Positions 18,070 through 26,230 of a DNA stretch of 64,000 nt are shown piece by piece. The position numbers and the translations under genes are program-made. The first letter of the stretch is position 1. The number at the start of each line of letters is the position of its first letter. The stretch spans positions 5,391-69,390 of the forward strand of contig DASPFV010000322.1 of assembly GCA_035620975.1 (NCBI GenBank), in the 5' to 3' direction. A model generated the notes under the pieces. It saw only the letters and a list, made by a program, of their open reading frames with translations. It ran no database searches and was not told the DNA's origin. Source of the stretch: DASPFV01 sp035620975. GTDB taxonomy: Bacteria > Acidobacteriota > Vicinamibacteria > Vicinamibacterales > 2-12-FULL-66-21.

Positions 18070-19311
18070 TTGAACCTCGCGCTCATCTCGGTCTGCGCCC
18101 TGGCGCTGGCCGTCGCCGTCAGCTGCGTCAGCCGGTTGAACGTCGGCGTCCTGGCACTCGCGCTCGCGTGGATTGTCGGCGTCTACATCGGCGGGATGCC
18201 GGTCGGCACGGTCATGAGCGGCTTCCCGGCGCAGCTCTTCCTGACGCTGGCCGGCGTCACGCTGCTGTTCTCGCTCGCGCACGCGAACGGCACGCTCGAG
18301 CGTCTCACGCACCACGCGGTGCGGCTGTGCCGGGGCAACTGCGGCACGATCCCGGTGATGTTCTTCGTGCTGGGGGCCGCGCTCTCCTCGATCGGACCCG
18401 GCAACATCGCCTCCATGGCGCTGCTGGCGCCGCTGGCGATGGCCACGGCGACCCGGACAGGCATCCCCGCCCTGCTGATGGCCATCATGGTCGGTAACGG
18501 CGCCAACTCCGGCGCGCTGTCGCCTTTCGCGCCGACCGGCATCATCGTGAACGGGATCATGGCCCGCAACGGCATGCCGGACCTGGAGCTGCAGAGCTAT
18601 CTCTACAACCTGCTGGCTCACGCCGCCGTCGCCTTCGGGGGCTACGTGCTGTTCGGGGGCCTGCGGCTGTTCGCGGCCGGAAGCTCCCGCGCGGCGCTGG
18701 ACCTGACCGCCGCGTCGGCCGAGCGCTTCGAGCGGCGCCACTGGATCACGGTGGCCGTCATCGGCAGCCTGCTCCTGAGCGTGATCGTCGCGGGCGTCCA
18801 CGTCGGCATGGGCGCCTTCCTCGGAGCCGTCGTCCTCGTCCTGACGGGTTCGGGCGACGACGCGCAGGCGTTCACGAGGATGCCGTGGCGGGTGATCGTC
18901 ATGGTGTGCGGGGTGACTGTGCTCATCTCGCTCGTCGAGAAGGCGCAGGGGATCGATCTGATGGTCTCGCTGGTGGCGAAGATCTCGTCGCCGGAGACCG
19001 TCACGGCCGTGGTCGCCTTCCTGACCGGCGTCGTGTCCGTCTACAGCAGCACGTCCGGCGTCGTCCTGCCGGCGTTCCTGCCCATGGTGCCGGGCCTGGC
19101 GGCCGCCCTGCCCGGTGCGAGCGCCGTCGGAATCGCGATGTCGATGAACGTGGGCGGGCACCTCGTCGATATGTCGCCGCTCTCCACGCTGGGCGCGCTC
19201 TGCATCGCCGGCGCGCCGCCCGAGGAGAGTCGTCCGCTCTTCAACAAGCTCCTGGCGTGGGGACTCTCGATGTCGCTCGTCGGCGCGCTGTTGTGCTATC
19301 TGAGCTTCTGA
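18070..19311 (+). CDS. MatC/SLC13-like ion transporter superfamily permease
   Basis: A 413-residue integral membrane protein with about ten hydrophobic segments, starting at TTG 18070. The two repeated halves carry the 'GNGANSGALSPFAPTGI' loop (about 140-156) and the 'YSSTSGVVLPAFLP' loop (about 324-337), the re-entrant hairpin motifs of the SLC13/MatC branch of the ion transporter superfamily. Known members carry dicarboxylates such as malonate with sodium or protons. The 11-bp gap from the peptidase gene suggests cotranscription. The substrate is not determined by the sequence; an amino-acid-derived acid is one possibility. Confidence 0.75.
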   Translation: MNLALISVCALALAVAVSCVSRLNVGVLALALAWIVGVYIGGMPVGTVMSGFPAQLFLTLAGVTLLFSLAHANGTLERLTHHAVRLCRGNCGTIPVMFFVLGAALSSIGPGNIASMALLAPLAMATATRTGIPALLMAIMVGNGANSGALSPFAPTGIIVNGIMARNGMPDLELQSYLYNLLAHAAVAFGGYVLFGGLRLFAAGSSRAALDLTAASAERFERRHWITVAVIGSLLLSVIVAGVHVGMGAFLGAVVLVLTGSGDDAQAFTRMPWRVIVMVCGVTVLISLVEKAQGIDLMVSLVAKISSPETVTAVVAFLTGVVSVYSSTSGVVLPAFLPMVPGLAAALPGASAVGIAMSMNVGGHLVDMSPLSTLGALCIAGAPPEESRPLFNKLLAWGLSMSLVGALLCYLSF

Positions 19312-19422
19312 ACGTGTGGCTCCGCCCCACCCCGCTCGGCCTGCCTCGCAACAGGAATCGCGGGCACTCGCGGGGACCCTCGCCCCGATTCGTGCCGTCG
19401 GGAGGCGCGTGAGTCTTCCGCT

Positions 19423-20325
19423 TCAGGCGGACACGCCCGCAGGGCCGAAGTACTGCGTCCGCTTTGCCTTGAGGAATTCCGCCGATCGCCGGATCTCGTC
19501 GAGCCCGTTCATGCCGTCCTCGATGGAAATCCAGCCGCTGAAGCCGGCCCCGGCCAGAAGGCGGAAGATCGCGTCGTAGTCGTTGAGGCCCGCGCCGGTT
19601 TCGCCGTGGCGGAGGACGTCCGCGTAGCCGGTCGCGCCGTCCCGCTCGGCGAGCATGTCGAGCGTGGCGCCCGGCGCCAGGTACCGATCCGAGGCGTGCA
19701 CGGTCACGACCCGGTGCTTCACGCGTTCCAGGAAGCCGATCGGATCGTAGCCGCCGACCGTCGCGTTGGACGGGTCGTACTGGACTCCGAAGAACGGGGA
19801 CTCGATCTGCTCGATGATCTCGAGGAAGATGTCCTCCGCCTGGGCGAACTCGGGGTAGCGCCAGAGCCCGTCCTTGTAGTGGTTCTCCATGCAGAGCACG
19901 ACGCCGCGCCGCTCGGCGTGCTCGAGGGAGCGCCGGATCCCGTCCAGCGTCCGCGCGATCCCCTCGGCGCGCGAGAGGCCGGGATAGCGCTGGCCGCTCA
20001 GGGTGCGGCAGTGCCGGGCGCCCAGCCGGACCGTGAGATCGATCGCGGCCTTCTGCCGCTCGACCTGCCGCCCGCGCTCCTCCGGATCCTCGTGGGTGAA
20101 GTCCGGCGAGAAACAGATCATGGACGTGATCTGCCCCGTCTCCTCCATCGCCTCGATCACCGGGTCGACGTGCCGGGGTGCGAGGCTGCGGAAGAAGCCG
20201 TCGTAGTGCTCCACTCCTTCGCCCCCCAGCGCGGCGGCCTGGCGTATCCAGTCCACGAGCGCCATCCGGCCGTCGGCCAGCTCGTCGAACCAGCATTTCG
20301 GGAAGACGCTGATGCGTGGCGGCAT
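19423..20325 (-). CDS. Xylose-isomerase-like TIM-barrel sugar isomerase/epimerase
   Basis: A 300-residue protein of the AP-endonuclease-2/xylose-isomerase-like TIM-barrel family. The metal-binding strands are visible as VEHYDGFF near residue 38, CMENHYKDG near 144 (Glu ligand), 'GVQYDPSNA' near 180 (Asp ligand) and VHASDRY near 208, with SIEDGMNG near 267 (second Glu). Such enzymes epimerise or isomerise sugars and sugar phosphates; UlaE (L-xylulose-5-phosphate 3-epimerase) belongs to this fold. It lies 3 bp downstream of the SDR gene and ends the leftward sugar-type cluster. Confidence 0.85.
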   Translation of the reverse strand: MPPRISVFPKCWFDELADGRMALVDWIRQAAALGGEGVEHYDGFFRSLAPRHVDPVIEAMEETGQITSMICFSPDFTHEDPEERGRQVERQKAAIDLTVRLGARHCRTLSGQRYPGLSRAEGIARTLDGIRRSLEHAERRGVVLCMENHYKDGLWRYPEFAQAEDIFLEIIEQIESPFFGVQYDPSNATVGGYDPIGFLERVKHRVVTVHASDRYLAPGATLDMLAERDGATGYADVLRHGETGAGLNDYDAIFRLLAGAGFSGWISIEDGMNGLDEIRRSAEFLKAKRTQYFGPAGVSA

Positions 20326-20328
20326 GGA

Positions 20329-21105
20329 CTACCAGCCCGGGAGCGCGCCGATGGGGAACTGTTCGAGGTCGATGACGGTGCCGGTGACGACCGCGCTGTC
20401 GTCGGTGGCCAGATAGGCCGCGGCGCGGGCCACGTCCTCCGGCGTGAGCAGGCGCCCGAAGGCCCGCGTCTTCACGGCCTCCGCGAGCCAGCCCGGGCCC
20501 CGGCCCTCGGCCTGCTGCACGCGGTCCTCGTTGTCCGTGAGCGTCCAGCCCACGTTGATCTGATTCACCCGGATGCGATGTTCGCCCAGCGCCAGCGCGG
20601 CATTCCTCGTCATCGTCATGAGGGCCCCCTTCGAGACCGAGTAGGGGCCCAGGTTCGGCAGGCCGACGTACGCGTTGATCGATCCGATGTTGACGATGAC
20701 GCCGCCGCCGGTTCGTTTCATGGAAGCGGCGGCTTCCTGCAGGCACAGGAAGGGAGCGCGGACGTTCACGGCCATCATCGTGTCCCAGAGCTCGAGGGAC
20801 GAGTCGACCAGCGAGCCGCGGGTCGTGATACCGGCGTTGTTCACCAGGACGTCGATCCGGCCGAACGTCTCGACCGCGAAGCGTACGATCCCCCGGCACA
20901 CCTTCGGGCTGACGAGATCACCGGCGATCGCCGCCGTCTCGTGCCCGGCGTCCCGGAGCGCGGCGGCCACGTTGCGCGCGGGCCCCTCGTCTGGTCCGTG
21001 CACGACGATTCTGGCGCCGAGCGAGGCGAAGTGTTCGGCAATCCCCCGGCCGATGCCGGAGACCGAGCCGGTGACGAGCGCCACCTTGCGCTGCAGCGAT
21101 CCCAT
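20329..21105 (-). CDS. SDR-family oxidoreductase
   Basis: A 258-residue classical short-chain dehydrogenase. TGSVSGIG (12-19) binds NAD(P), NNAG is at 89-92, and the catalytic set is Ser142, Tyr155 and Lys159 (YSVSK). Asp/His residues after the second strand ('VVHGPDE') leave cofactor preference unclear. It lies 10 bp after the zinc dehydrogenase and 3 bp before the isomerase, so it is almost certainly in the same transcript. A sugar or polyol alcohol oxidation is the natural guess. Confidence 0.9.
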   Translation of the reverse strand: MGSLQRKVALVTGSVSGIGRGIAEHFASLGARIVVHGPDEGPARNVAAALRDAGHETAAIAGDLVSPKVCRGIVRFAVETFGRIDVLVNNAGITTRGSLVDSSLELWDTMMAVNVRAPFLCLQEAAASMKRTGGGVIVNIGSINAYVGLPNLGPYSVSKGALMTMTRNAALALGEHRIRVNQINVGWTLTDNEDRVQQAEGRGPGWLAEAVKTRAFGRLLTPEDVARAAAYLATDDSAVVTGTVIDLEQFPIGALPGW

Positions 21106-21115
21106 GGACGTGCGA

Positions 21116-22168
21116 TCAACCGGCGCTGGGCACCAGGACGGACTTGATCACGCGGCCGTCGTGCATCGCGTCGAACGCTTCCCGCCATCCTTCGAGCGGG
21201 GCCTCGAGGCCGATGATGGCTTCCGGCAGCGTGACGCGGCGATCGAGCAGGTGGATCACCCGCTCCCACACGGGATAGTTGTGGCTGAAGGAGCCCTGCA
21301 GCCTGAGGTTGCGCATGACGAGCGGGTTCACGTCCGTGGGGATGACGTCGGGCGACCAGCCCACCTTGGTGACCTGGCTGTCCGGGCTCGCGATCCGCAG
21401 CGCGGCCTCGAGCGTGCGGCTCACGCCCGAGGCGTCGCACACCAGGTCCGCGCCGAGCGGCGAGTAGCTGCGCACGACCTCAGCGAGATCCTCCGTGAGC
21501 ACGTCCACGGTGCGCGTAGCCCCGAGCCGTCGGGCGGTCTCGAGCCGCGGGGCGTCCGCCGTCAGCCCCGCCACGATCAGCGGATCCGCTCCCGACAGCG
21601 CGGCCATGCGCGTGCAGAGCAGCCCGATCGGGCCCGGACCGAGCACGACGACCACGTCCCCCGGACGGATCGTCGAGTTGATGCACATCGCCTGATAGGC
21701 GACCGAATGCGGTTCGGCCAGGCACGCCAGCTCGAACGGCAGCGTGTCGGGGATGTGGTGGAGGCAGCGGGCCGGCACCCCGACGTATCGAGCCATGGCG
21801 CCATTGATCCCGTACCCGAACCCCTTGCGCGACGGGCAGAGGTTGTAGCGCCCCGTCCGGCAGAGCACGCACGTGCCGCAGATCTCCGCCGCGGTCTCGC
21901 AGACCACGCGGTCACCTTCCCGGAAGCCCTTGACGTCGCGGCCAACCTGCGCCACCGTGCCGCCGAACTCGTGGCCCAGCACGACCGGGACGTTCACCGG
22001 CCACGAGTGTGTGTTGCGGGACTGATGGACGTCTGAGCCGCAGACCGAAACCGCGCCGACCTCGAGGAGCACGTGCCCGTCGTCCACCTCCGGGACCGGA
22101 ACCTCGCGCAGTTCCACGGCGAGGGGCGCGAGCGCATAGTGCACGACGGCGGGCTGGGTGGAAGGCAT
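21116..22168 (-). CDS. Zinc-dependent alcohol/polyol dehydrogenase
   Basis: A 350-residue MDR dehydrogenase with both zinc sites. Catalytic ligands are Cys43 (SVCGSD) and His66-Glu67 (GHEFGG). The structural zinc site uses Cys97, Cys100, Cys103 and Cys111. The nucleotide loop is VLGPGPIGLL. It resembles threonine/sorbitol/L-gulonate-type dehydrogenases. ATG 22168 is annotated. An in-frame GTG at 22177 overlaps the upstream stop as GTGA and may be the real coupled start, adding three residues. It sits between a KGPDC/HPS-like gene and an SDR gene. Confidence 0.9.
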   Translation of the reverse strand: MPSTQPAVVHYALAPLAVELREVPVPEVDDGHVLLEVGAVSVCGSDVHQSRNTHSWPVNVPVVLGHEFGGTVAQVGRDVKGFREGDRVVCETAAEICGTCVLCRTGRYNLCPSRKGFGYGINGAMARYVGVPARCLHHIPDTLPFELACLAEPHSVAYQAMCINSTIRPGDVVVVLGPGPIGLLCTRMAALSGADPLIVAGLTADAPRLETARRLGATRTVDVLTEDLAEVVRSYSPLGADLVCDASGVSRTLEAALRIASPDSQVTKVGWSPDVIPTDVNPLVMRNLRLQGSFSHNYPVWERVIHLLDRRVTLPEAIIGLEAPLEGWREAFDAMHDGRVIKSVLVPSAG

Positions 22169-22173
22169 GCGCG

Positions 22174-22920
22174 TCACCGGAAGGCGGCACCGGACGCATC
22201 GGCCGGCCCGGCACCCGCGCGTGGATCCCTGCAGGGCGTGCGGTGGACCTCGTCGCAGATCCGCTTCAGCAACGGCAGCAGATTCGCGTCCGCCGGCCGA
22301 AACGCGGCGCCGTCGATCACCAGCGGCGCCCCGACGACGACCAGCGGCGCGCCACGGGCGGGACACTCGATGGCCTGCTGGATCGAGAGGCCGCCGACGG
22401 CCTGCACCGGTATGGACACGGCCCGAACGACTGCATCGAGCTCGTCGAGCGGACTGAGGCCGCGGATCATGGCCCGTTCGTCGAACCCGATGTGATGGAC
22501 GATGAAGTCCACGCCGAGCCGCTCCATCCAGGCGGCGCACGCGATCCGGTCGTCCGCGGCCAGGTTGTCGCCCATCACCCTGACTCCGAAGTCACGGCCG
22601 GCGTCGACCACGCGCCGGATGGTCGCCTCGTGGGCACGGCCCATGACCACGACGAGGTCCGCGCCGGCTTTCGCCATCATCTCCGCCTCGAGGTATCCGC
22701 CGTCCATCGTCTTCAGATCGGCGACGATCGGGTGAGTCGGAAACTTCGCGCGCAGCCCTTCGACCGCGTGCAGACCCTCGGCGAGGAGCAGCGGCGTGCC
22801 CGCCTCGAGCCAGTCCACGCCGGCTTCGACCGCAATGGCCGCCGTCTCGATCGCCTCGTCGAGCGAGGTCAGGTCGAGCGAGAGCTGCACGATCGGGTAG
22901 GTGAGTGTGTCGGGAAGCAT
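22174..22920 (-). CDS. KGPDC/HPS-family decarboxylase or aldolase
   Basis: A 248-residue protein of the orotidine-5'-phosphate decarboxylase superfamily. The defining DLKTMD (DxKxxD, Asp68-Lys70-Asp73) is present, followed by phosphate-binding strands 'VQAVGGLSI' and 'PLVVVGAPLV'. Family members are 3-keto-L-gulonate-6-phosphate decarboxylase and 3-hexulose-6-phosphate synthase. With a TIM-barrel isomerase and two dehydrogenases next door, a UlaD/UlaE-like keto-sugar-acid pathway is plausible; no separate phosphohexulose isomerase is seen, which argues against formaldehyde fixation. Confidence 0.82.
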   Translation of the reverse strand: MLPDTLTYPIVQLSLDLTSLDEAIETAAIAVEAGVDWLEAGTPLLLAEGLHAVEGLRAKFPTHPIVADLKTMDGGYLEAEMMAKAGADLVVVMGRAHEATIRRVVDAGRDFGVRVMGDNLAADDRIACAAWMERLGVDFIVHHIGFDERAMIRGLSPLDELDAVVRAVSIPVQAVGGLSIQQAIECPARGAPLVVVGAPLVIDGAAFRPADANLLPLLKRICDEVHRTPCRDPRAGAGPADASGAAFR

Positions 22921-22964
22921 GACGGACAACGCGCCCGGAACCGCCGATCCGGGCTCCTCCGGGG

Positions 22965-23786
22965 TCAGCCGCGCTTGCGGGCGGTCCAGGTGCCGCCGGG
23001 TCCGCCCGTTACCGTGCCCTGAATGGTGTCGCCGTTGACGCGACCCACGTACTTGACGTTGCCAGCCGAGAAGCTGATCTCCTCGCCGCGCAGGCGGCCG
23101 CCCGAGATCGCCGTCGAGCCCAGCGTCCCGCTGACCATCTGGAACTCCTGGTCGAGCGTCAGCGTGCCCTCCGGGAGCTGCCAGTCGCCCTCGACCTTCG
23201 CGGGCACGATCCACAGGTGCGCCGTGCACCAGCTCGTGCAGCCGTCCTCGACGGTCTCCGACTCGTCGGCCTCCCACTCGCCCATCGTGAAGCTGTTCGA
23301 CACGACGCGCGTCCCCGGCTTCAAGTCGAGGATCTTCGGCCGGAGCTTCAGGTTGATGTCGGGCAGGAGGAACATGGTGATGACGGTGGCCTTCGAGAAG
23401 TCGGTCTCGAAGAGATCCGCTTTCACGAACGACGCCTTGCCGTTCACGCCGGCGGCCTCGGCGTTCTTCAGCGAGAGCGCCACCATGTCGGGGTTGTATT
23501 CGACCCCCATGGCACGCGCGCCGCGCTTCGCGGCCGTGATGACCGTGCGGCCGTCGCCCGAGCCGAGGTCCATCAGGAAATCCTGCGGCGTGACCTTGGC
23601 CATGTCGAGCATCTTGTCGACGAGCGACTGCGGCGTCGGCACCCAGACAACGTCCTTTCCGGCCTGGCCCACCGTCGGTTCGTACGGTTTCGGGGCCGCC
23701 TGCCCCTGGGCAGCTGCGCTCGCCCCGCCGATTGTCAGCGCCAGCACGACTGCTATTCCGTTGCGAACGGCATGACACGATCTCAT
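22965..23786 (-). CDS. Exported SAM-dependent methyltransferase-like protein
   Basis: A 273-residue protein with a signal peptide (residues 1-26, ending ASAAA-QG), followed by a class I methyltransferase fold with MDLGSGDGR at 72-80 and the acidic 'MGVEYNPDM' after the second strand. The last ~90 residues form a separate beta domain with 'GRVNGDTIQGTVTGG'. ATG 23786 has GGAGAG 8 nt upstream. SAM is not known to be available in the periplasm, so a folded exported methyltransferase is unusual, although similar proteins occur in other Acidobacteriota. The substrate is unknown. It lies 44 bp upstream of the KGPDC-like gene. Confidence 0.8.
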   Translation of the reverse strand: MRSCHAVRNGIAVVLALTIGGASAAAQGQAAPKPYEPTVGQAGKDVVWVPTPQSLVDKMLDMAKVTPQDFLMDLGSGDGRTVITAAKRGARAMGVEYNPDMVALSLKNAEAAGVNGKASFVKADLFETDFSKATVITMFLLPDINLKLRPKILDLKPGTRVVSNSFTMGEWEADESETVEDGCTSWCTAHLWIVPAKVEGDWQLPEGTLTLDQEFQMVSGTLGSTAISGGRLRGEEISFSAGNVKYVGRVNGDTIQGTVTGGPGGTWTARKRG

Positions 23787-23849
23787 GAGTGCTCTCCAGT
23801 GTTCCGGTCTATCGACCTGCACGTCTGCGGGTCCATCCTCAAAGGAGGG

Positions 23850-23855
23850 ATTATA
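23850..23855 (-). promoter_or_regulatory. -10 hexamer upstream of the methyltransferase-like gene
   Basis: A perfect TATAAT on the minus strand, 63 bp before the ATG, in an otherwise G+C-rich gap. No -35 is recognisable. It would start transcription of the methyltransferase gene and perhaps the sugar genes downstream. Confidence 0.45.
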
Positions 23856-23882
23856 TGCGGCCCCGGGCCGACCGGCGGGCGC

Positions 23883-24512
23883 TCAGTCGAGAGGCTTGAT
23901 GCGGATGTTCTTGTAGTAGACGGTACTGTTCGGGTCGTGCGCCTGCAGAGCGATGGTGCCGGGCGCGAGGCGCCGCCCCGGCGTCCCCTTGACGCCTTCC
24001 CAGCCGGGCGGCTGTGTCCACTCGACTGTCTGCCTGTCGTTGACGCGCACGGTGATCGTGTCGCCCTTGACGATGATGTGCTCGGTGAACCACTCGTCGT
24101 CTTTCGCGGGCGGCTCCTTGATGTTCGCCACCTGATAGAGGCTGCCGGTCCTGATGGGGTCCTTCGGATAGGTGTTGTTCACCTGGATCTCGAATCCTTT
24201 GGCGGGCCAGCCCTTCTCCTGGAACTCGGTGAGGATGTAGATGCCGCCGTTCGAGTTGCTGCGGGTCATGACATCGACCTTCAGCTCGAAATCGCGGAAC
24301 GTGTGATTGCGGAAGGGCCCATCGTAGTAGGCGTGGCCCGGGTTGCCGTTGGCGACGATCGCGCCGTCCTCGATCCGAAAGGCGTCGGGGTTGCTGATTC
24401 GCCAGCCGGTGAAGTCCTTTCCGTTGAACAGCTGGGTGAAGCCGGGCTCGGTCTGGCCGGCCTGGAGAAACGCCGCCAGAAACAGCGGGGAAATGCGCAG
24501 CAGGGAGGTCAT
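23883..24512 (-). CDS. Exported DUF1080 3-keto-disaccharide hydrolase-like protein
   Basis: A 209-residue protein with a signal peptide (residues 1-19) and one DUF1080 (concanavalin/LamG-like jelly-roll) domain. The start 'FTQLFNGKDFTGWR' (25-38), the central 'RSNSNGGIYI' and 'FEIQVNN', and the C-terminal 'GTIALQAHDPNSTVYYKNIRIKPL' are all family hallmarks. Characterised DUF1080 proteins cleave 3-keto-glycosides. Its place upstream of sugar-type dehydrogenases and an isomerase fits a keto-sugar route. A 96-bp gap with its own -10 separates it from the methyltransferase gene. Confidence 0.9.
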   Translation of the reverse strand: MTSLLRISPLFLAAFLQAGQTEPGFTQLFNGKDFTGWRISNPDAFRIEDGAIVANGNPGHAYYDGPFRNHTFRDFELKVDVMTRSNSNGGIYILTEFQEKGWPAKGFEIQVNNTYPKDPIRTGSLYQVANIKEPPAKDDEWFTEHIIVKGDTITVRVNDRQTVEWTQPPGWEGVKGTPGRRLAPGTIALQAHDPNSTVYYKNIRIKPLD

Positions 24513-24521
24513 AGCGGCGGA

Positions 24522-24527
24522 AGTGTA
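24522..24527 (-). promoter_or_regulatory. -10 hexamer close to the DUF1080 start
   Basis: TACACT on the minus strand ends 9 nt before the ATG at 24512. Transcription would begin within about 3 nt of the start codon, suggesting a leaderless mRNA. No clear -35 is visible. Confidence 0.45.
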
Positions 24528-24797
24528 GCACGCGGATCCGGCGGCACCTGGGGAGCGGGCGATGGACCGGGGCCGTCCGGACGGCGAATGAAGTCAGCTA
24601 TCGGGCAGACTTTTGGCGCGTGTGAGCTGATTAGTCGTCGCCACGGCGGCATTCAAGGATGTAATCGGCGCCGAAATCGCGGATTTTCCGCATGGCCGGA
24701 CTCGCGCGGCCCGGCCGGGCCCCGGGTCCGTGAATTGCTGAGTCCGTGCCCAGCCCCCCGGCATCCGCGCCCCTGTCCGTCAGGGAGCACGACTGCC

Positions 24798-26036
24798 ATG
24801 CCACAGCTGATCAACCGGCCAGACGCCGCTCACGAGCCCATGCCGCTCGTGTCCGACCGGATCCTCATCGTCGATCCCGATCGCGCCCGGGCGCGCCGCG
24901 TAACCAGGCTCCTCCGGTCGCACCTACCGGCGCAGGTTCAGGCCGTGGGGTCCACGGACGAGGCAATCCGGTCGCTGAGCGAGGCCCTGCCCGACCTGGT
25001 GCTGACGTCGACGTTGCTCGCCCCGTCCGAGGACGCCCGGCTGCACGAGTGCCTGCGCCGGACACCGGGCGCGTCGCACGTGCAGATCATCAACGTCCCG
25101 CACTTCATCGACGAGGAGCCCGCGTCTGGCGAAGCCGCGGAACGGAAGGTGTTCAGCCTGCGCTCGTGGCGCGCGCAGGCGATCCGTCCCCGGTGCGCTC
25201 CCGGCTCGCTCCTCGCCGACATCCGGACGTATCTGGAGCAGAGCCGCGACAGGCGGATCGCGCGTTCGCTCGCGCTCGACGGGGCGCCGATCCGGGTGAC
25301 GATGCAGCCCGTCCTCCAGCCGGCGACGGCTTTCGAGCAACAGCTGGTGGCGCGCGGCATGGACGAGGATCGCCGTCGCGCGCGGCGCCGGCCGATCTCC
25401 GAGGTGCCGAGTCTGTGGATGATCAGGCTGCCGTGGGGCAGCGAGGCGCGGGTGATCGACATCTCGACGAGCGGCGTGCTCCTCGAATCCTCGTCGAAGC
25501 TCTCGTCGGGGGCAACGTTCGACCTGCAGGTGCTCGGGGAGGGGACGAGCCTGCTGGTGCCGGCGCGCACGGTCCGGAGCGAGGTTGCGAGCGTCGACCC
25601 GCGCGGGGTCCGGTACCGGATGGCCGCGGCGTTCGGGCGGGAGCTCACCATCCCGGGCCTCTCGGCGCAGTACCCGACCGCGGCGCTCACGCCACGGGTA
25701 CTCGGCGATCTGTTGACGCGGGTAATGGCAGAGGTCGACCGGTTCGCGACACCGTCGGCCATCCGCGAGCGGTTCGAGGCCGAGCTGCGCGAGCTGCTGC
25801 CGCTGCGGGAGGTGAAGATCCTGAAACAGCCGATGCGCTCCGCTGAGGGCGAGGTCGTGTACTTCGCCGTGCCGCATCCGGCCGGATCGCGGGCCATCCT
25901 GCAGGCGACCTTCGACGCCGCCTATCGGCCGTCGGACCTGGAGTTCCGTCTGCTCAAGGCCGCGGCCAGCCTCGCGTCCGCCGTGCTGGAGTTCGCCCCG
26001 CTGGACGCGGAGCCCGAGGAGCTGCTGCCCGCCTGA
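24798..26036 (+). CDS. Degenerate receiver-PilZ protein with C-terminal GAF-like region
   Basis: A 412-residue cytoplasmic protein. Residues 21-110 resemble a response-regulator receiver (RILIVDPD), but the phosphoacceptor position in PDLVLTS is Ser71, so it is probably not phosphorylated. Residues 190-290 form a PilZ domain with the c-di-GMP motifs RRRARRR and DISTSG (221-226). The last ~110 residues resemble a small GAF-like fold ('SEGEVVYFAV'-type strand, then helices). It should bind c-di-GMP and pass the signal to an unknown partner. A REC-PilZ relative with intact phosphorylation residues is encoded at 48144-48806. Confidence 0.75.
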   Translation: MPQLINRPDAAHEPMPLVSDRILIVDPDRARARRVTRLLRSHLPAQVQAVGSTDEAIRSLSEALPDLVLTSTLLAPSEDARLHECLRRTPGASHVQIINVPHFIDEEPASGEAAERKVFSLRSWRAQAIRPRCAPGSLLADIRTYLEQSRDRRIARSLALDGAPIRVTMQPVLQPATAFEQQLVARGMDEDRRRARRRPISEVPSLWMIRLPWGSEARVIDISTSGVLLESSSKLSSGATFDLQVLGEGTSLLVPARTVRSEVASVDPRGVRYRMAAAFGRELTIPGLSAQYPTAALTPRVLGDLLTRVMAEVDRFATPSAIRERFEAELRELLPLREVKILKQPMRSAEGEVVYFAVPHPAGSRAILQATFDAAYRPSDLEFRLLKAAASLASAVLEFAPLDAEPEELLPA

Positions 26037-26069
26037 TCGCCGATGTCCGCGGCGTTCCCGGATGACGTT

Positions 26070-26220
26070 CGAACCGGACGGGACGCGGATGCACGCGGAT
26101 GCTCGCGGGAGCCGGGAACAGAACCCGGCTCCCGGAACCCGGAACCCGGAACCCGGAACCAAGAACGAGGAACCAGAACCTGGCACGCTGAACCTGGCAC
26201 CCTGAACCTGGAACCTCAAC
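26070..26220 (+). repeat. GGAACC-core degenerate repeat between convergent genes
   Basis: After a short GACGCGGATG-CACGCGGATG stretch, at least ten imperfect copies of a GGAACC(C/T) heptamer run to 26213. They fill the gap between the PilZ gene (plus) and an ADOP gene (minus). The same core recurs at 54238-54475 and 63736-63764. No open reading frame with real coding bias is present. Confidence 0.75.
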
Positions 26221-26230
26221 CCCCAACCGG

